A stretch of DNA of 64,000 nucleotides from Prosopocoilus inquinatus. Lineage: Eukaryota; Arthropoda; Insecta; Coleoptera; Lucanidae. The DNA is taken from positions 6,386,001 to 6,450,000 of the forward strand of contig CM069871.1 of NCBI GenBank assembly GCA_036172665.1. The letters are read 5' to 3'. The notes beneath the pieces were generated by a model. That model had not been told where the DNA came from. It did not search any database and worked only from the letters and a program-made list of their open reading frames with translations. A program made the position numbers and the translations under genes. Shown in pieces: positions 10,524 to 19,779 of the stretch. Position 1 is the first letter of the stretch, and each line of letters begins with the position of its first letter.

Positions 10524-11620
10524 AAAGTTTCGAAATCACCTATAATAATTTTTGCTCCCCACACACGTTCGCATATATTAATAAATTATGGTTGCAATCT
10601 CTCTCTAGATGCGTTTATTATAAAAAATGAACTCGCTACTTAACCATTTTATCAGTGCGGCAAAGATAAATCAAAACTAGTAGCGGCGTATGCAAATGAT
10701 ACACGTAATAATTAACAGCATAGTTACGAAACCAACAAGCGCGAGCAAGCAAAAAAGCAAAAAAAAGGAGCAGAACAAAAAACAAAAAGGCAAAGAAGAA
10801 GTGCTGTAGAAAAATAAGATATAAGGAGGCATAATTTAAGATACCCGGCGAAAACCATCCGGTCGAGCAGGATTCTTAATTAAGAAGCGCCCTGACCTGC
10901 GCAAGGCATCGCCCAAGGTCGTCAAACACCTCAAACGCGTTTTTTTTCTTTTTCTTTTTCATCTCGACCTGTCAAAATAAGTGCCGCCGCCGATTGAAGT
11001 ATTCGGGATTGTTTGTTGTTCGAAAACATATTCTCCAAGCCGGATAATGACTCCCACGTTGTATAAAAACGATATAATTAGCTTCGCCTCTTGACAGTCG
11101 CCAGGAACGTGTACTTACGATTAGCGCGAGGAGAGCAAAATATGAAAAAAAGCAGGGGATATGCATGACATACAAGACAGATTAATCTTACTTTGATAAT
11201 AAATAATGAATTAATTGCACCATTACCTTGTTAAACATGCAAATTCGTTGTTAATATTCGCGCACTTGAAATGACTCGAAAACAAACAGCCATGTTTAGT
11301 TTAAACACCCGACGAACCGTCTTGCTTATAAGTAATAACTCCTTTATAAAATTTTAAGTCGCGATGTAAAAGATGAAACAAACACATTGCAGGCTTACTT
11401 TCTGGCAATTTGGGGTGGTCAGCTCTCTCAAAATTCTTTATACTCTGACTGATGACAACAACACCACCCCTGACCTACTGATAATCCAATCTACTCATTT
11501 TTAAACCAACGAACAACGAAGCACCCACCCCTGCTAGCTGATATTTTTCTTGAATGGTGCCTGGTTTCAGAAGTTTCCCAGAAGTGTTTTTGCACGAAAG
11601 CCAAAATAGAGCCGTTGTTG
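10524..11620. other. Intergenic DNA, no gene seen
   Basis: About 1.1 kb. The plus strand is A-rich at 10740-10830 and there is a slightly GC-richer patch around 10840-10930. Nothing is identifiable. Confidence 0.4.
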
Positions 11621-11621
11621 A

Positions 11622-11900
11622 TCAACTTAAATGACTCTTGTACAACGAATTAAGGGTCATCGTATCGTCCGTCTCAACACCGGACGACGAGCAAGATTCA
11701 ACACCATAAGTGCTTTGAAATTTGTTTTGGTGTGACGTCATAAATACTGTGGCATAGTGACATCGTAATTGACGATAACCAACGTGTCCCAGAAACCCGT
11801 TAACTCGCTGATTAATGTTCTTGGATTTAACTTTAAGTGCATTAGTTATAATTTGATTCACGGTTAGGTTAATCGAGATACTCGAATATCTACTGTTAGC
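11622..11900 (-). repeat. Repeat family F, 3' part, copy 1 (open frame)
   Basis: This segment is an inverted, diverged copy of 19395-19720. The minus-strand frame 11622-12005 reads through it without a stop; its conserved part spans from INLTVNQII near 11870 to DTMTLNSLYK near 11635. Shared blocks with the other copy are VNGFLGH, VFMTSHQNKF, STYGV, SCS and SGVET. The upstream third of this frame lies in the unrelated end of the 11904-18806 element, so the full 127-codon frame is not one protein. I do not recognise the product. It may be a former coding exon of a transposon or simply a repeat that stayed open. Confidence 0.5.
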
Positions 11901-12639
11901 TAGCAGGGCCGGCGGAAGGCGGTAAGCAAGGTAAGCAAGGCATGAGAGCGCAGATGCAAGAGGGGCGCTAAAACGATATAAAATTGCCAACTCTATCCAA
12001 CCCAATTGCCACAGCAGAAACCGCCCACGCCAATTCCGTCCAAATTAAAATTATTTTTTCATCACAAAAAAATCAAAACAAAATACGACAAAATCGGTTT
12101 CCAAGTCGACGCACCGCGAAATTTCTGAATCGACAATAATTATAAAAATTAAAAGTAAAAAATGTTGTAAAATTAAAAATTAGTTAAAATATAACTTAGT
12201 CAATCTCAAAGTCATCCCAATTCAATTAAACTCAATCTAACCGTATTTAATCGAAGCAACAAGTTTAAAAAAATTAATAAAATATATTAATTAAAAATGA
12301 TCAAAGCGCAGCTCGAATAATCTCAAGCTCTCGATCCAACAACTGAATTCAGCTCTATTTAACACAAGCAAAAATTTGAAAATAAAAAAAAAACATAAAA
12401 GAATTAAAATTCCATTCAACCCATGTAACAAATTAAGAAAAAGAAATATGTATTAAGAAAGCAAAAATGTGAAACTAAAGCTCAACAAATTTCAAGGTCA
12501 ATCTTACTCGACTGAACTCAACCTAACCGTAACTCAATTGAAGCAAAGCATTTAAAATGCAAAAAAATTCGAAAAAGGCGAAGTCCGACCAACCAAACTC
12601 GACCCAACAACTGAATTCGATTCCGTTTAATGCAAACAA

Positions 12640-12800
12640 AAAAAAAATTAAAGTCGATTCTCGTCCGATGAAAATTGTAAGTAGTAAATGGTTTTAAAAC
12701 TATAACCGGACAGAATTATAAATGCAGAAGCACTCAACGTTTCACTACCGATTGAAGAAGCTATCGGTGGATTAAAACATTAAAAACGCAAAAAGAATAG
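12640..12800 (+). mobile_element. Degraded foldback hammerhead relative
   Basis: It shares TCCGATGAAAAT, GTAAGTAG, ACCGGACAGAA and CACTCAACGTTTC with the ribozyme-bearing element at 32.77-32.97 kb, in the same order. The ribozyme region is eroded: TTGAAGA stands for CUGANGA and TTAAAAC for CGAAAC. A still shorter remnant lies in the opposite arm at about 17985-18055 (reverse orientation), so the insertion predates the inverted duplication. Confidence 0.55.
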
Positions 12801-12897
12801 AAGTAAAAAAATAAAATGAAAAAGCATTTCGATGTCAACCCAACCTAACTGCACTCTAGCCAAGTAAAAAATTTAAAAGTAAGTATTAATAAAAAGT

Positions 12898-13986
12898 TGC
12901 TAGGACCTTCGCAACAATTGACTATCTCTCGCGTGTTGTTTGTCGCGATCGGGACGGTCGAACCTACCTGTGTGTGGTCGGAGGGCATTCTCTCGCAAAG
13001 TAGTGCCCAGCTCAGGGAGACGGTCGTGGGTAATAAAGTTACGCGGCGAGATAGCCGTAGCGATACACTCCGACAGGGGAGAAGGGGCGCCACCTAGTGT
13101 AGCTTTGCGAGGGAGTGAGCTACCAAATACTTCGCTAGGAAAGTATTCGGGTCCCACAGTGAGGTTCAACTCTAAAGGTCCCAGGATCTTTCTCAATAAA
13201 CCCAAAAGGTTCACTTTCCCCGAATGAATCCCCAAAAGAAAAAAAAAAATAAATCCGTACGGGTATATATCTATTGCCACAATAGATTGCACAAATAAAA
13301 TGTGGCTTGCCTAACGGTAGGCTGATACAATGGTACGGATGGTACCCGGTTATGCGTTACGCGATGGATCCAAGCGTTCGCCTTACATGTACAGGGTGGA
13401 TTAATTTCGATGTCTCTTATGGGCATCTCCGTAAGTATAACAGATAGAAAAAAACTAGTGGCCAAGTCTCGATCTCTTTTTTGGAGATTAAGTCAATAGT
13501 GTAAACAAAAATTGGCTATCTTCTTTTGTTTTCAAGTTATGGCCAAAGATTGACATTTTCGACTTTTCGTTTTTCGGTCATATCTCGTTTATTTCTAGAG
13601 GTATTAAAAAACTGTTTGATCATTATTAGGACACTTTTTGGAATTCAATTCAGTGGTGTAGTTGCTTTTTTAATGTTTACTTAAATTTTCAAGTTATAAC
13701 ATAAAGTTATATTTTTTTAAATAGAAACCATAGTATGCAATGCCCTCATTAAATAGAGATTTTTTTCTGTTTTCAAAAATATATACTTTGTTGGGAAATG
13801 ACCAAGCAAGGTACGTACAACAATTAGATAGAAAGCGAGTACACGAGTAACATTTGCACAAATACGCCCTGTGAAAGACATCCAGCGTAACCAAGACAAG
13901 GGGGAAGAAGTGTAAAAACGGATCTGGAACAGAAGAAGAAAACACAGCCTGACCGAAACGGAGAAAACGACAAGCCGAATGTAACA
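12898..13986 (-). mobile_element. Candidate solo LTR, about 1.09 kb
   Basis: This GC-richer block interrupts the left arm relative to the right arm. Read on the minus strand it starts TGTTACATTCGG and ends GGTCCTAGCA, giving the TG...CA termini of LTR retrotransposons. It is flanked by AAGT on both sides (12894-12897 and 13987-13990), a 4-bp duplication as Gypsy-type integrases produce. The opposite arm continues without it. No gag or pol remnant is present, hence solo. Minus-strand frames of up to 130 codons within it are not recognisable proteins. A TGGCGCC string near 13090 is not at an LTR edge, so I do not treat it as a primer-binding site. Confidence 0.55.
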
Positions 13987-14234
13987 AAGTAAAAAAAATG
14001 GATTAAAATGAAACTCAACAAATCTCAAGGTGAACTGAACTTATCTCATAGTGCACTCACTCCATTCTACACAAGCAAAGTAAAAGAATGTTAAAAAAAA
14101 TATATACATGGTTTACAGTTAAACTCAGCAAATCTCAAGGTCAATCCAACCCAACTGGCATCAACCTAATTTCATCTGACGCAAGTAGAAGAATAGAAAT
14201 TACAAGAGAAATTAAAAGATTAAAAAAGTGATTG

Positions 14235-14285
14235 AATGCTTGGCTTTGAATCGTGGACGACGGCCGTGGATAAATCAATTAAAAT
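14235..14285 (-). mobile_element. Remnant of hammerhead-family end in the left arm
   Basis: GATTGAATGCTTGGCTTTGA, then a short gap, then GTGGACGACGGCCGTGG. These are the two ends of the 16727-16826 segment (reverse complement) joined with the ribozyme-half middle missing. Confidence 0.55.
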
Positions 14286-14553
14286 TAGCGTCAATTAACG
14301 TCAAGGTCAATTCTCAATCTCAACCTGACTCCATTTAATACAAATAAAAATTTTTATATTCTAGGAATAATTGAGAGTATAAAATTAAAAATCAAACAGA
14401 AGATGTGAAATGATTTACGACATAGAATAGACAGATGTTTAAGCTGGGCTTGAGTTTAGCCAAAGTTAGAATGTTAAAGGTTAAATTTAATCCCGAGGTT
14501 AAATTTTTTTATACAACGTAACATAAATATCTAAAAAAAATTTTTTTTGTGGA

Positions 14554-14730
14554 TCAAAAATCAAAAACGATTTACAACAATTTTTTTTTAAGTTTCATTA
14601 TGCGTTGACGGCAAGCATGACCGCCTTGCATGGGATGACTTATTATGTAACAAACTGGCTTCAATTTGTAAATTCTAATGCAATGTTAGGTCAAAAAGCG
14701 ACTTGAGGATGTCGATGTTTAATGAATTTG
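14554..14730 (+). repeat. Ribozyme-element body, old copy (R1)
   Basis: It contains AAAAACGATTTACAAC, CATTATGCGTTGACGGCAAG, GCATGACCGCCTTGCATGGG and CAATGTTAGGTCAAAAAGCG, matching the body of the 313-bp unit at 17579-17760 with clear divergence. There is no ribozyme next to it. Confidence 0.7.
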
Positions 14731-15894
14731 TACTTCTTACCTTGGATGCATTCATTCATTGATTCATTCATTCAATCAAGTGACTGCAGACAGACGATTA
14801 ATGAAAACGATTAACCCTTGACTTTGAACTTTGATTACCCAAGAATTTCTGGGTTACTCGATGAATGATGTAAATGGGATGCAAATGGAACTTAAGGTCG
14901 CCGCACAGACAATCCAAAAGAAGTCTTTAAACTTGGAAAAAAATAAATTTGAACTTCGCGATTGCAATTCAAATTTCGTTCGTGATGATTTCATCGGATC
15001 GAGTTGGTTGGTATGCATTGTGTGATGGTGAAAACTGCTCTGCTTTACCTTCCATCGAGCAGATCAATTCTTAACGCTGCGTTTTCTAAGCCACCATGTT
15101 ATTACCCTAGATTCACGTGTGTACAGATTTATGTCTTAACGTTAAGAGGGCACGATGTGGAACACCGGTCGTAAACAAAAATTCTGCTGAATTATTATTC
15201 TTCAGTGCATTTTGCTTCGTTTCTTGCGACATATGTGGACTGTCGTTCGGTCGTAATACACGAAACTAGGTTTATATCACGAAACTGGATGTAAAAACTG
15301 ACCGGCTCCAGTTTTTGTTTACCGTAATTTGCCGCAATTACCGTACTGGTTACGGATTTGCGATGATTTCATCATCGCAATAATAATTGTTGAAAACGTT
15401 TCTTTCTTACTTTCCTGCATAGATCAGGTTTCATAAAAAACCTTTGCATCTTCATATACATATGTGGATTTAATTTATGTGCGTGCGTGTGTGTGTGTGT
15501 GCATACGTGCGATATGAGTTATATTAACCGCTTAATGTTTCCGTGGTGCATAAACTATCGGAAAACGTTAACTTGCAAGCGCTCTCTTCAACTTTATTTG
15601 CTTTCGTTTCCAGTGCAACTACAGAAGATTACATAATCATCACCGGCTTAATCAAATGCATGAGTTGCATAACGATTATGGTTTCAATGTATATGGGTGT
15701 TCCATAAATAATCTTCAACAAAAAAGGCTCTCTGTAAAATAAGACCATAACCTCGCAGAAACAAATTGGTTTTAGGTATTTATGTTTGAGCTTTCGATTT
15801 TCCTAGCATCACGGAATGTGCTTTTAAACCTACGTTGCATAAAAAAAAATGTAACCCGGAATTAAATTAAACCTTGTACACTCTGGCATGCCTG
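14731..15894. other. Spacer of the inverted complex, no gene
   Basis: Single-copy AT-rich DNA between the two arms. It contains an ATTCATTGATTCATTCATTC run near 14752-14778 and a GT microsatellite at 15486-15502. A 64-codon frame at 14831-15025 is unconvincing. Confidence 0.4.
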
Positions 15895-16720
15895 CCGCAT
15901 GCTTTTTAGTAATGTCTCCGCTATAAATGTATTAAATTGCGACCTAATACCTTCTGACTAGTGCAACAGGTAGATAGATCAGCAATCGAGCAAGCAGGCA
16001 TACAAACACCACAAAATTAAAATACCAGGCGAAATTCAAAGAAGATTTGAGTTTCCCATCGGTACACATACACAAAAAAAAAATAATTTTATTTCATATT
16101 CTGGCCTGAGATAAAACTTTCATTTAGACTCGCGACGCTAGCCTACATAATCCTATATTCCATTTTAATACAACTCCTTTGTTGGTTGTCATGTACACGC
16201 TTAAAAATTACATGGTAATTTCAACTATAATTTGTTTTGTTATATTGTTTATGCTACCGTAACTTAATTTTTAGTCAGGAAACTTGACGCCTGTAGTTAT
16301 AAATATCGTTTTAGAAATTCCATTGTGCTTGTGGCAAATAAGACAAATTAGTTGTAGTGGTTTAGTTGTACAAAATAAAAATTTAGTTATTTCTGCCCTT
16401 TTATAAGCTGTCATTACTGTTTTCATTGTTAAAAATTATCAAAATTAGTTTTTGCAACTTTTATTTTGTTGCTGAAAACAAAAATCATCACGAATGTATA
16501 TACTGTTTCCACAACTATCACACCATCAGCTGGGATTATTTTCACTAAAAAATTAGTTGTGACATCGAAAATTTAGTTGGGATTTTTAAGCGTGTAACCA
16601 AACGGTATACGAGCTGTTTCGTAGTTTCCTATTTTACCAGTTAAAATAACGATACAAATTTCCTTCTTGAGAAACTAAAGCTGCTTATTTAACAGATGGA
16701 GCTGGAATTTTTATTTGATT
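15895..16720 (+). repeat. Repeat family F, 5' part, copy 2
   Basis: It is a direct repeat of 18828-19200. Shared strings include ATCAGCAATCGAGCAAGCAG, TCATTTAGACTCGCGACGC and TTGAGAAACTAAA, then ACAGATGGAGCTGGAATTTT. It is split by the TA-flanked MITE at 16196-16594, which is absent from the other copy. Confidence 0.75.
16196..16594. mobile_element. Mariner-like MITE inside repeat F
   Basis: Terminal inverted repeats CACGCTTAAAAAT and ATTTTTAAGCGTG, flanked by TA on both sides. The paralogous F copy at about 19075-19090 runs straight through the insertion point (GTCGTGTTACCAG), which supports the boundaries and the Tc1/mariner-type TA duplication. The interior is non-coding, with several TTTAGTTG/ACAACTA motifs. 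Confidence 0.8.
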
Positions 16721-16726
16721 TTTCCG

Positions 16727-16826
16727 CGGCCGTTGTCCATGATTGAAAACGAATAGAGAACGAAACGTCGGCGGTAGAAGAAATCTGAGACACGCGGTTC
16801 CAACCGGAAGCCAAGCATTCAATCAT
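16727..16826 (+). mobile_element. Hammerhead-family fragment with GAACGAAACGTCGG core
   Basis: It starts CCGCGGCCGTTGTCCATGAT and ends GAAGCCAAGCATTCAATCAT. The central GAACGAAACGTCGGCGGTAG, then AAGAAATC and GCGGTTCCAAC, match the right half of the 5057-5411 element at most positions. The CUGANGA part is not recognisable (TTGAAAA), so it would not cleave. Confidence 0.6.
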
Positions 16827-17094
16827 TTTTTTTTAATATTTTAATTTCTCTTGTAATTTCTAATCTTCTACTTGCGTCGGATGAAATTAGGTTGATCCTA
16901 GTAGGGTTGGATTGACCTTGAGATTTGCCGAGTTTAACTTTAAACCATGTATAATTTTTTTTATATAACGTCTTTTTTTACTTTGCTTGTGTAGAATGGA
17001 GTGAGTGCAATATGAGACAAGTTCAGTTCACCTTGAGATTTGTTGAGTTTCATTTTAATCCATATCTTTTTACTTTATTCAATTTTTTTAATAC

Positions 17095-17235
17095 TTGTCG
17101 TAAATTTTTTAAAAAAATTTGTTGGCCGCCTTGCATGGGGGACTTATTAGGAGCAAATCCGCTTCAATTTGTCTATTCTACTGCAATGTCAGGTCAAAAA
17201 GCGATAGTAAGATGTCGCTGTTTTATCTATTAAAT
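17095..17235 (+). repeat. Ribozyme-element body, fragment R2
   Basis: GGCCGCCTTGCATGGGGGAC, TTATTAGGAGCAAATCC and CAGGTCAAAAAGCGATAGTA match the unit body at 17640-17735 closely. It lies immediately outside the left edge of the intact element and lacks a ribozyme. Confidence 0.75.
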
Positions 17236-17273
17236 TCTTTACTTGGCTAGAGTGCGATTAGGTTGGGTTGACA

Positions 17274-17287
17274 TCGAAATGTTTTTC
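17274..17287 (+). repeat. 14-bp target-site duplication, left
   Basis: TCGAAATGTTTTTC, repeated exactly at 17922-17935. The empty site in the inverted arm near 12814-12828 reads GAAAAAGCATTTCGA (reverse complement with one extra base). Confidence 0.85.
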
Positions 17288-17478
17288 GAACAGATAAAAT
17301 TGCGACATCTTACGATCGCTTTTTGACCTGACATTGCAGTAGGATAGACAAATTGAAGCGGGATTTGCTCCTAATAAGTCCCTCATGCAAGGCGGCCATG
17401 CTTGCTGTCAAAGCATAATGAAAGATTTAGAAAAATTTTTGTGCAAATCGTTTTTGATTGCAGTGAAAACCTCGAGCA

Positions 17479-17527
17479 GCCTCTGGACAGCTGTTTCAGC
17501 CCTGCTTGGGGCTTCTTCAGCAGAGAC
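17479..17527 (-). ncRNA. Type I hammerhead ribozyme (minus strand)
   Basis: This is the exact reverse complement of the plus-strand ribozyme at 17826-17874. In minus-strand order: stem I strand GTCTCTG, core CTGAAGA, stem II AGCCC/GGGCT around a CAAGCA loop, core GAAA, stem III palindrome ACAGCTGT (sharing its first A with the core), cleavage base C, stem I strand CAGAGGC. All invariant core bases are present. Self-cleavage is expected after the C following ACAGCTGT. Confidence 0.85.
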
Positions 17528-17825
17528 GTAGCTCGACATTCCCACTGCAGATCAAAAACGACTTGCCCAAATTTATTCGCAATCAAAAACGATTTGCACA
17601 AAAATTTTTCTAAATCTTTCATTATGCTTTGACAGCAAGCATGGCCGCCTTGCATGGGGGACTTATTAGGAGCAAATCCTGCTTCAATTTGTCTATCCTA
17701 CTGCAATGTCAGGTCAAAAAGCGATCGTAAGATGTCGCAATTTTATCTGTTCATCATTCTTACATCGCATTTGCGAATAAATTTGGGCAAGTCGTTTTTG
17801 GTCTGCAGTGGGAATGTCGAGCTAC

Positions 17826-17874
17826 GTCTCTGCTGAAGAAGCCCCAAGCAGGGCTGAAACAGCTGTCCAGAGGC
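17826..17874 (+). ncRNA. Type I hammerhead ribozyme (plus strand)
   Basis: Stem I is 17826-17832 (GTCTCTG) with 17868-17874 (CAGAGGC), seven pairs with one G-U. The core CTGAAGA is 17833-17839. Stem II is AGCCC (17840-17844) with GGGCT (17851-17855), loop CAAGCA. The core GAAA is 17856-17859. Stem III is the self-complementary ACAGCTGT (17859-17866), so within one molecule it has no loop and would form best between two ribozymes. The predicted cleavage is after C17867. Short palindromic stem III is known for hammerheads of Penelope-like elements and animal retrozymes, where dimers are the active form. Confidence 0.87.
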
Positions 17875-17921
17875 TGCTCGAGGTTTTCACTGCAATCAAA
17901 AACGATTTGCACAAAAATTTT

Positions 17922-17935
17922 TCGAAATGTTTTTC
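17922..17935 (+). repeat. 14-bp target-site duplication, right
   Basis: TCGAAATGTTTTTC, identical to 17274-17287. Confidence 0.85.
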
Positions 17936-18810
17936 ATTTTATTTTTTTACTTCTATTCTTTTTGCATTTTTATTTCTTTAAGTAATCGACCGATAGATAA
18001 AGACCAATTACTTACAATTTTCATCGGACAGGAGTCGACTTTAATTTAATTTTTCTTCTGTTTGCATTAAACAGAATCGAATTCAGTTGTTGGGTCGAGT
18101 TTGGTCGGTCGAACTTCGCCTTAATCGTTTCTTCATTTCTTACATTTTCTACTTTTAATTTTTTGCATTCTAAATGTTTTGCTTCAATTGAATAAGGTTA
18201 GGATGAGTTCAGTCGAATGGAATGACCTTGAAATTCATTGAGCTTTATTTTCACATTTTGCTTTCTTAATAAATATTTCCCTTTCTTAATTTTTTACATG
18301 GATTGAATGGAATTTTAATTTTCTTAAAGTTTTTTTTTATTCTAAAATTTTTGCTTGGATTAAATAGAGTTGAATTCGACACTTTGAGATTATTCGAGCT
18401 GTGCGTTGACCTTTTTTAATTAACATATTTTATTGTTTTTTTTTTAAACGTGTTGCTTCGATTAATCGCGGTTAGATTGAGTATAATTGAATTGGGATTG
18501 ACTAAGTTATATTTTAACTAATTTTTGATTTTTAATCTTATAACAGTTTTTACTTTTATTTTTTTTTAATTATTGTCGATTCAGAAGTTTCGCTGTATGT
18601 CGACCTTGGAACCGATTTTTACCTATTTTGTTTTGATTTTTTTGTGACAAAAAAAAATAATTTTAATTTGGACGGAATTGGCGTGGACGATTTTTCTTGT
18701 GGCAATGGGGTTGGATAGAGTAGGCAATTTTATACGTTTTGTCGCCCCTCCTGCACCTGCGCCCTCATGCCTTCCTTACCTTGCTTACCGCCTTCCGCCG
18801 GCCCTGCTAG

Positions 18811-19435
18811 TAGTTATGTACAATCATGCTTTTTAGTAATGACTACTGCAATAGGTAGACAGATAAGCAATCGAGCAAGCAGGTAAACAAACACAAAATT
18901 AAAATACGAAACGAAATTCAAAAAAGATTTGAGTTTTCCATCGGCACACACACAAAAAAAAATTTTTATTTATTATTCCGCCCTGAGATAAAACATTCAT
19001 TTAGACTCGCGACGCCAGCCCACATAATCCTATACCTCATCTTAATATAACAACTCCTTTGTCAGATGTCGTGTTACCAGACGAAATATGACCTGCTTCA
19101 TAGGTTCCTATCTTACCAGTTAAGTTAACGATACACGAACTGCACTTTTCCATCTTGAGAAACTAAACTGCTGATTGATCAGACGGAGCTGGAATTTTCC
19201 CATCCATCAGAGTTAAAAGTTGGAATTCAAAGAAGTAATAGCTGTTCGGAGACCTCGTTTAACCTAACTTGAAGATAACGATACAACTTTCTGAGCACTG
19301 CGCTTTTCCTTCTTGAGAAACTAAAACTGCTGATTCAACAGATGGCGCTGGAATTTTCCATCAAAATTAGGAGTTGCAATTCGAAAAAAACAATTAGCTA
19401 TTCGAGGGCCTCGATTAACCTAACAGTGACTCGAA
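18811..19435 (+). repeat. Repeat family F, 5' part, copy 3, with 170-bp tandem units
   Basis: The first part (18828-19200) is the direct counterpart of 15895-16720 without the MITE. From about 19106 a unit of about 170 bp occurs twice (19106-19275 and 19276-19435). Each has TTGAGAAACTAAA(A)CTGCTGATT, then CAGACGGAGCTGGAATTTTC or CAGATGGCGCTGGAATTTTC, and ends with CCTCG and TAACCTAAC. The AACAGATGGCGC string links it to the arrays at 9.6 and 61.8 kb. Confidence 0.75.
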
Positions 19436-19779
19436 TTATAATGAATGCATTTAAAATTAAATCCAAGAACGTTAATCAGCAAGTAAACGGGTTTCTGGGA
19501 CACGCTGGATATCCTTACCTACAACATCACTATGCGAGAGTGTTTATGACGTCACATCAAAATAAATTTCCAAGTACATATGGTGTTGATTCTTGCTCAG
19601 TGTTTATGACGTCACATCAAAATAAATTTCACAGCACTTACGGTGTTGATTCTTGCTCGTTGTCCGGTGTTGAGACAGTCGACACGATGACCTTTAGTTC
19701 GTTGTACAAATATTTGCTCGGTAAGATAAATCCTTGTATTTTTTTAAATTCTTCTCTTCTTTATCAATATATTTGTTAA
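19342..19779 (+). CDS. Unrecognised ORF in repeat F (145 codons)
   Basis: The frame opens in the second 170-bp unit and runs through the F 3' part. The region after residue 25 aligns with the minus-strand frame at 11622-11885: shared blocks are INLTV, VNGFLGH, VFMTSHQNKF, STYGV, SCS, SGVET and DTMT. A 60-bp in-frame tandem duplication (19540-19599, 19600-19659) repeats VFMTSHQNKF to DSCS as 20 residues. By hand count about 12 of roughly 29 codon differences between copies are silent, more than chance but far from strong constraint. There is no signal peptide, membrane segment or known domain. It may be a remnant of a transposon protein; expression is unproven. Confidence 0.3.
   Translation: MALEFSIKIRSCNSKKTISYSRASINLTVTRIIMNAFKIKSKNVNQQVNGFLGHAGYPYLQHHYARVFMTSHQNKFPSTYGVDSCSVFMTSHQNKFHSTYGVDSCSLSGVETVDTMTFSSLYKYLLGKINPCIFLNSSLLYQYIC

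Larger units (their letters stand above)
17288..17921. mobile_element. Hammerhead-ribozyme element, inverted units (retrozyme/Penelope-like)
   Basis: The 634-bp insertion is bracketed by perfect 14-bp direct repeats and absent from the opposite arm. It holds a minus-strand copy of ribozyme plus body (about 17590 down to 17288) and, on the plus strand, body (17579-17760), ribozyme block (about 17771-17891) and the start of another body. GCAATCAAAAACGATTTGCA recurs on the plus strand at 17579 and 17892, defining a unit of about 313 bp. The two ribozyme blocks are identical by eye over about 150 bp. No reverse transcriptase or endonuclease is encoded, so a partner element would be needed. Known Penelope-like ends and small animal retrozymes have this type of ribozyme; which of the two this is remains open. 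Confidence 0.8.
11904..18806. mobile_element. Large inverted-repeat element with CAGGGCCGGC ends
   Basis: The ends are CAGGGCCGGCGGAAGGCGG (left) and its reverse complement (right, ending GGCCCTG at 18806). The homology continues inward for over 2 kb on each side: the left arm is about 11904-14288 and the right arm about 16715-18806. CAGGG-type ends suggest a hAT-like DNA transposon, but no 8-bp target duplication is visible; CTAG abuts both ends. The arms consist largely of degenerate copies of a unit with CAAGGTCAATCCAACCCAAC. No transposase was found, so it would be non-autonomous. Arm-specific insertions explain the length differences: a solo LTR on the left, and the ribozyme element and an R-type fragment on the right. 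Confidence 0.7.

Noticed and set aside
12900..13292. 130-codon minus-strand frame in the GC-rich block
   Set aside because: Several frames on both strands are open there because of GC content; the block is better explained as an LTR, which is non-coding.
17383..17655. 90-codon minus-strand frame over the ribozyme element
   Set aside because: It crosses the inverted junction and the ribozyme core; openness is incidental.
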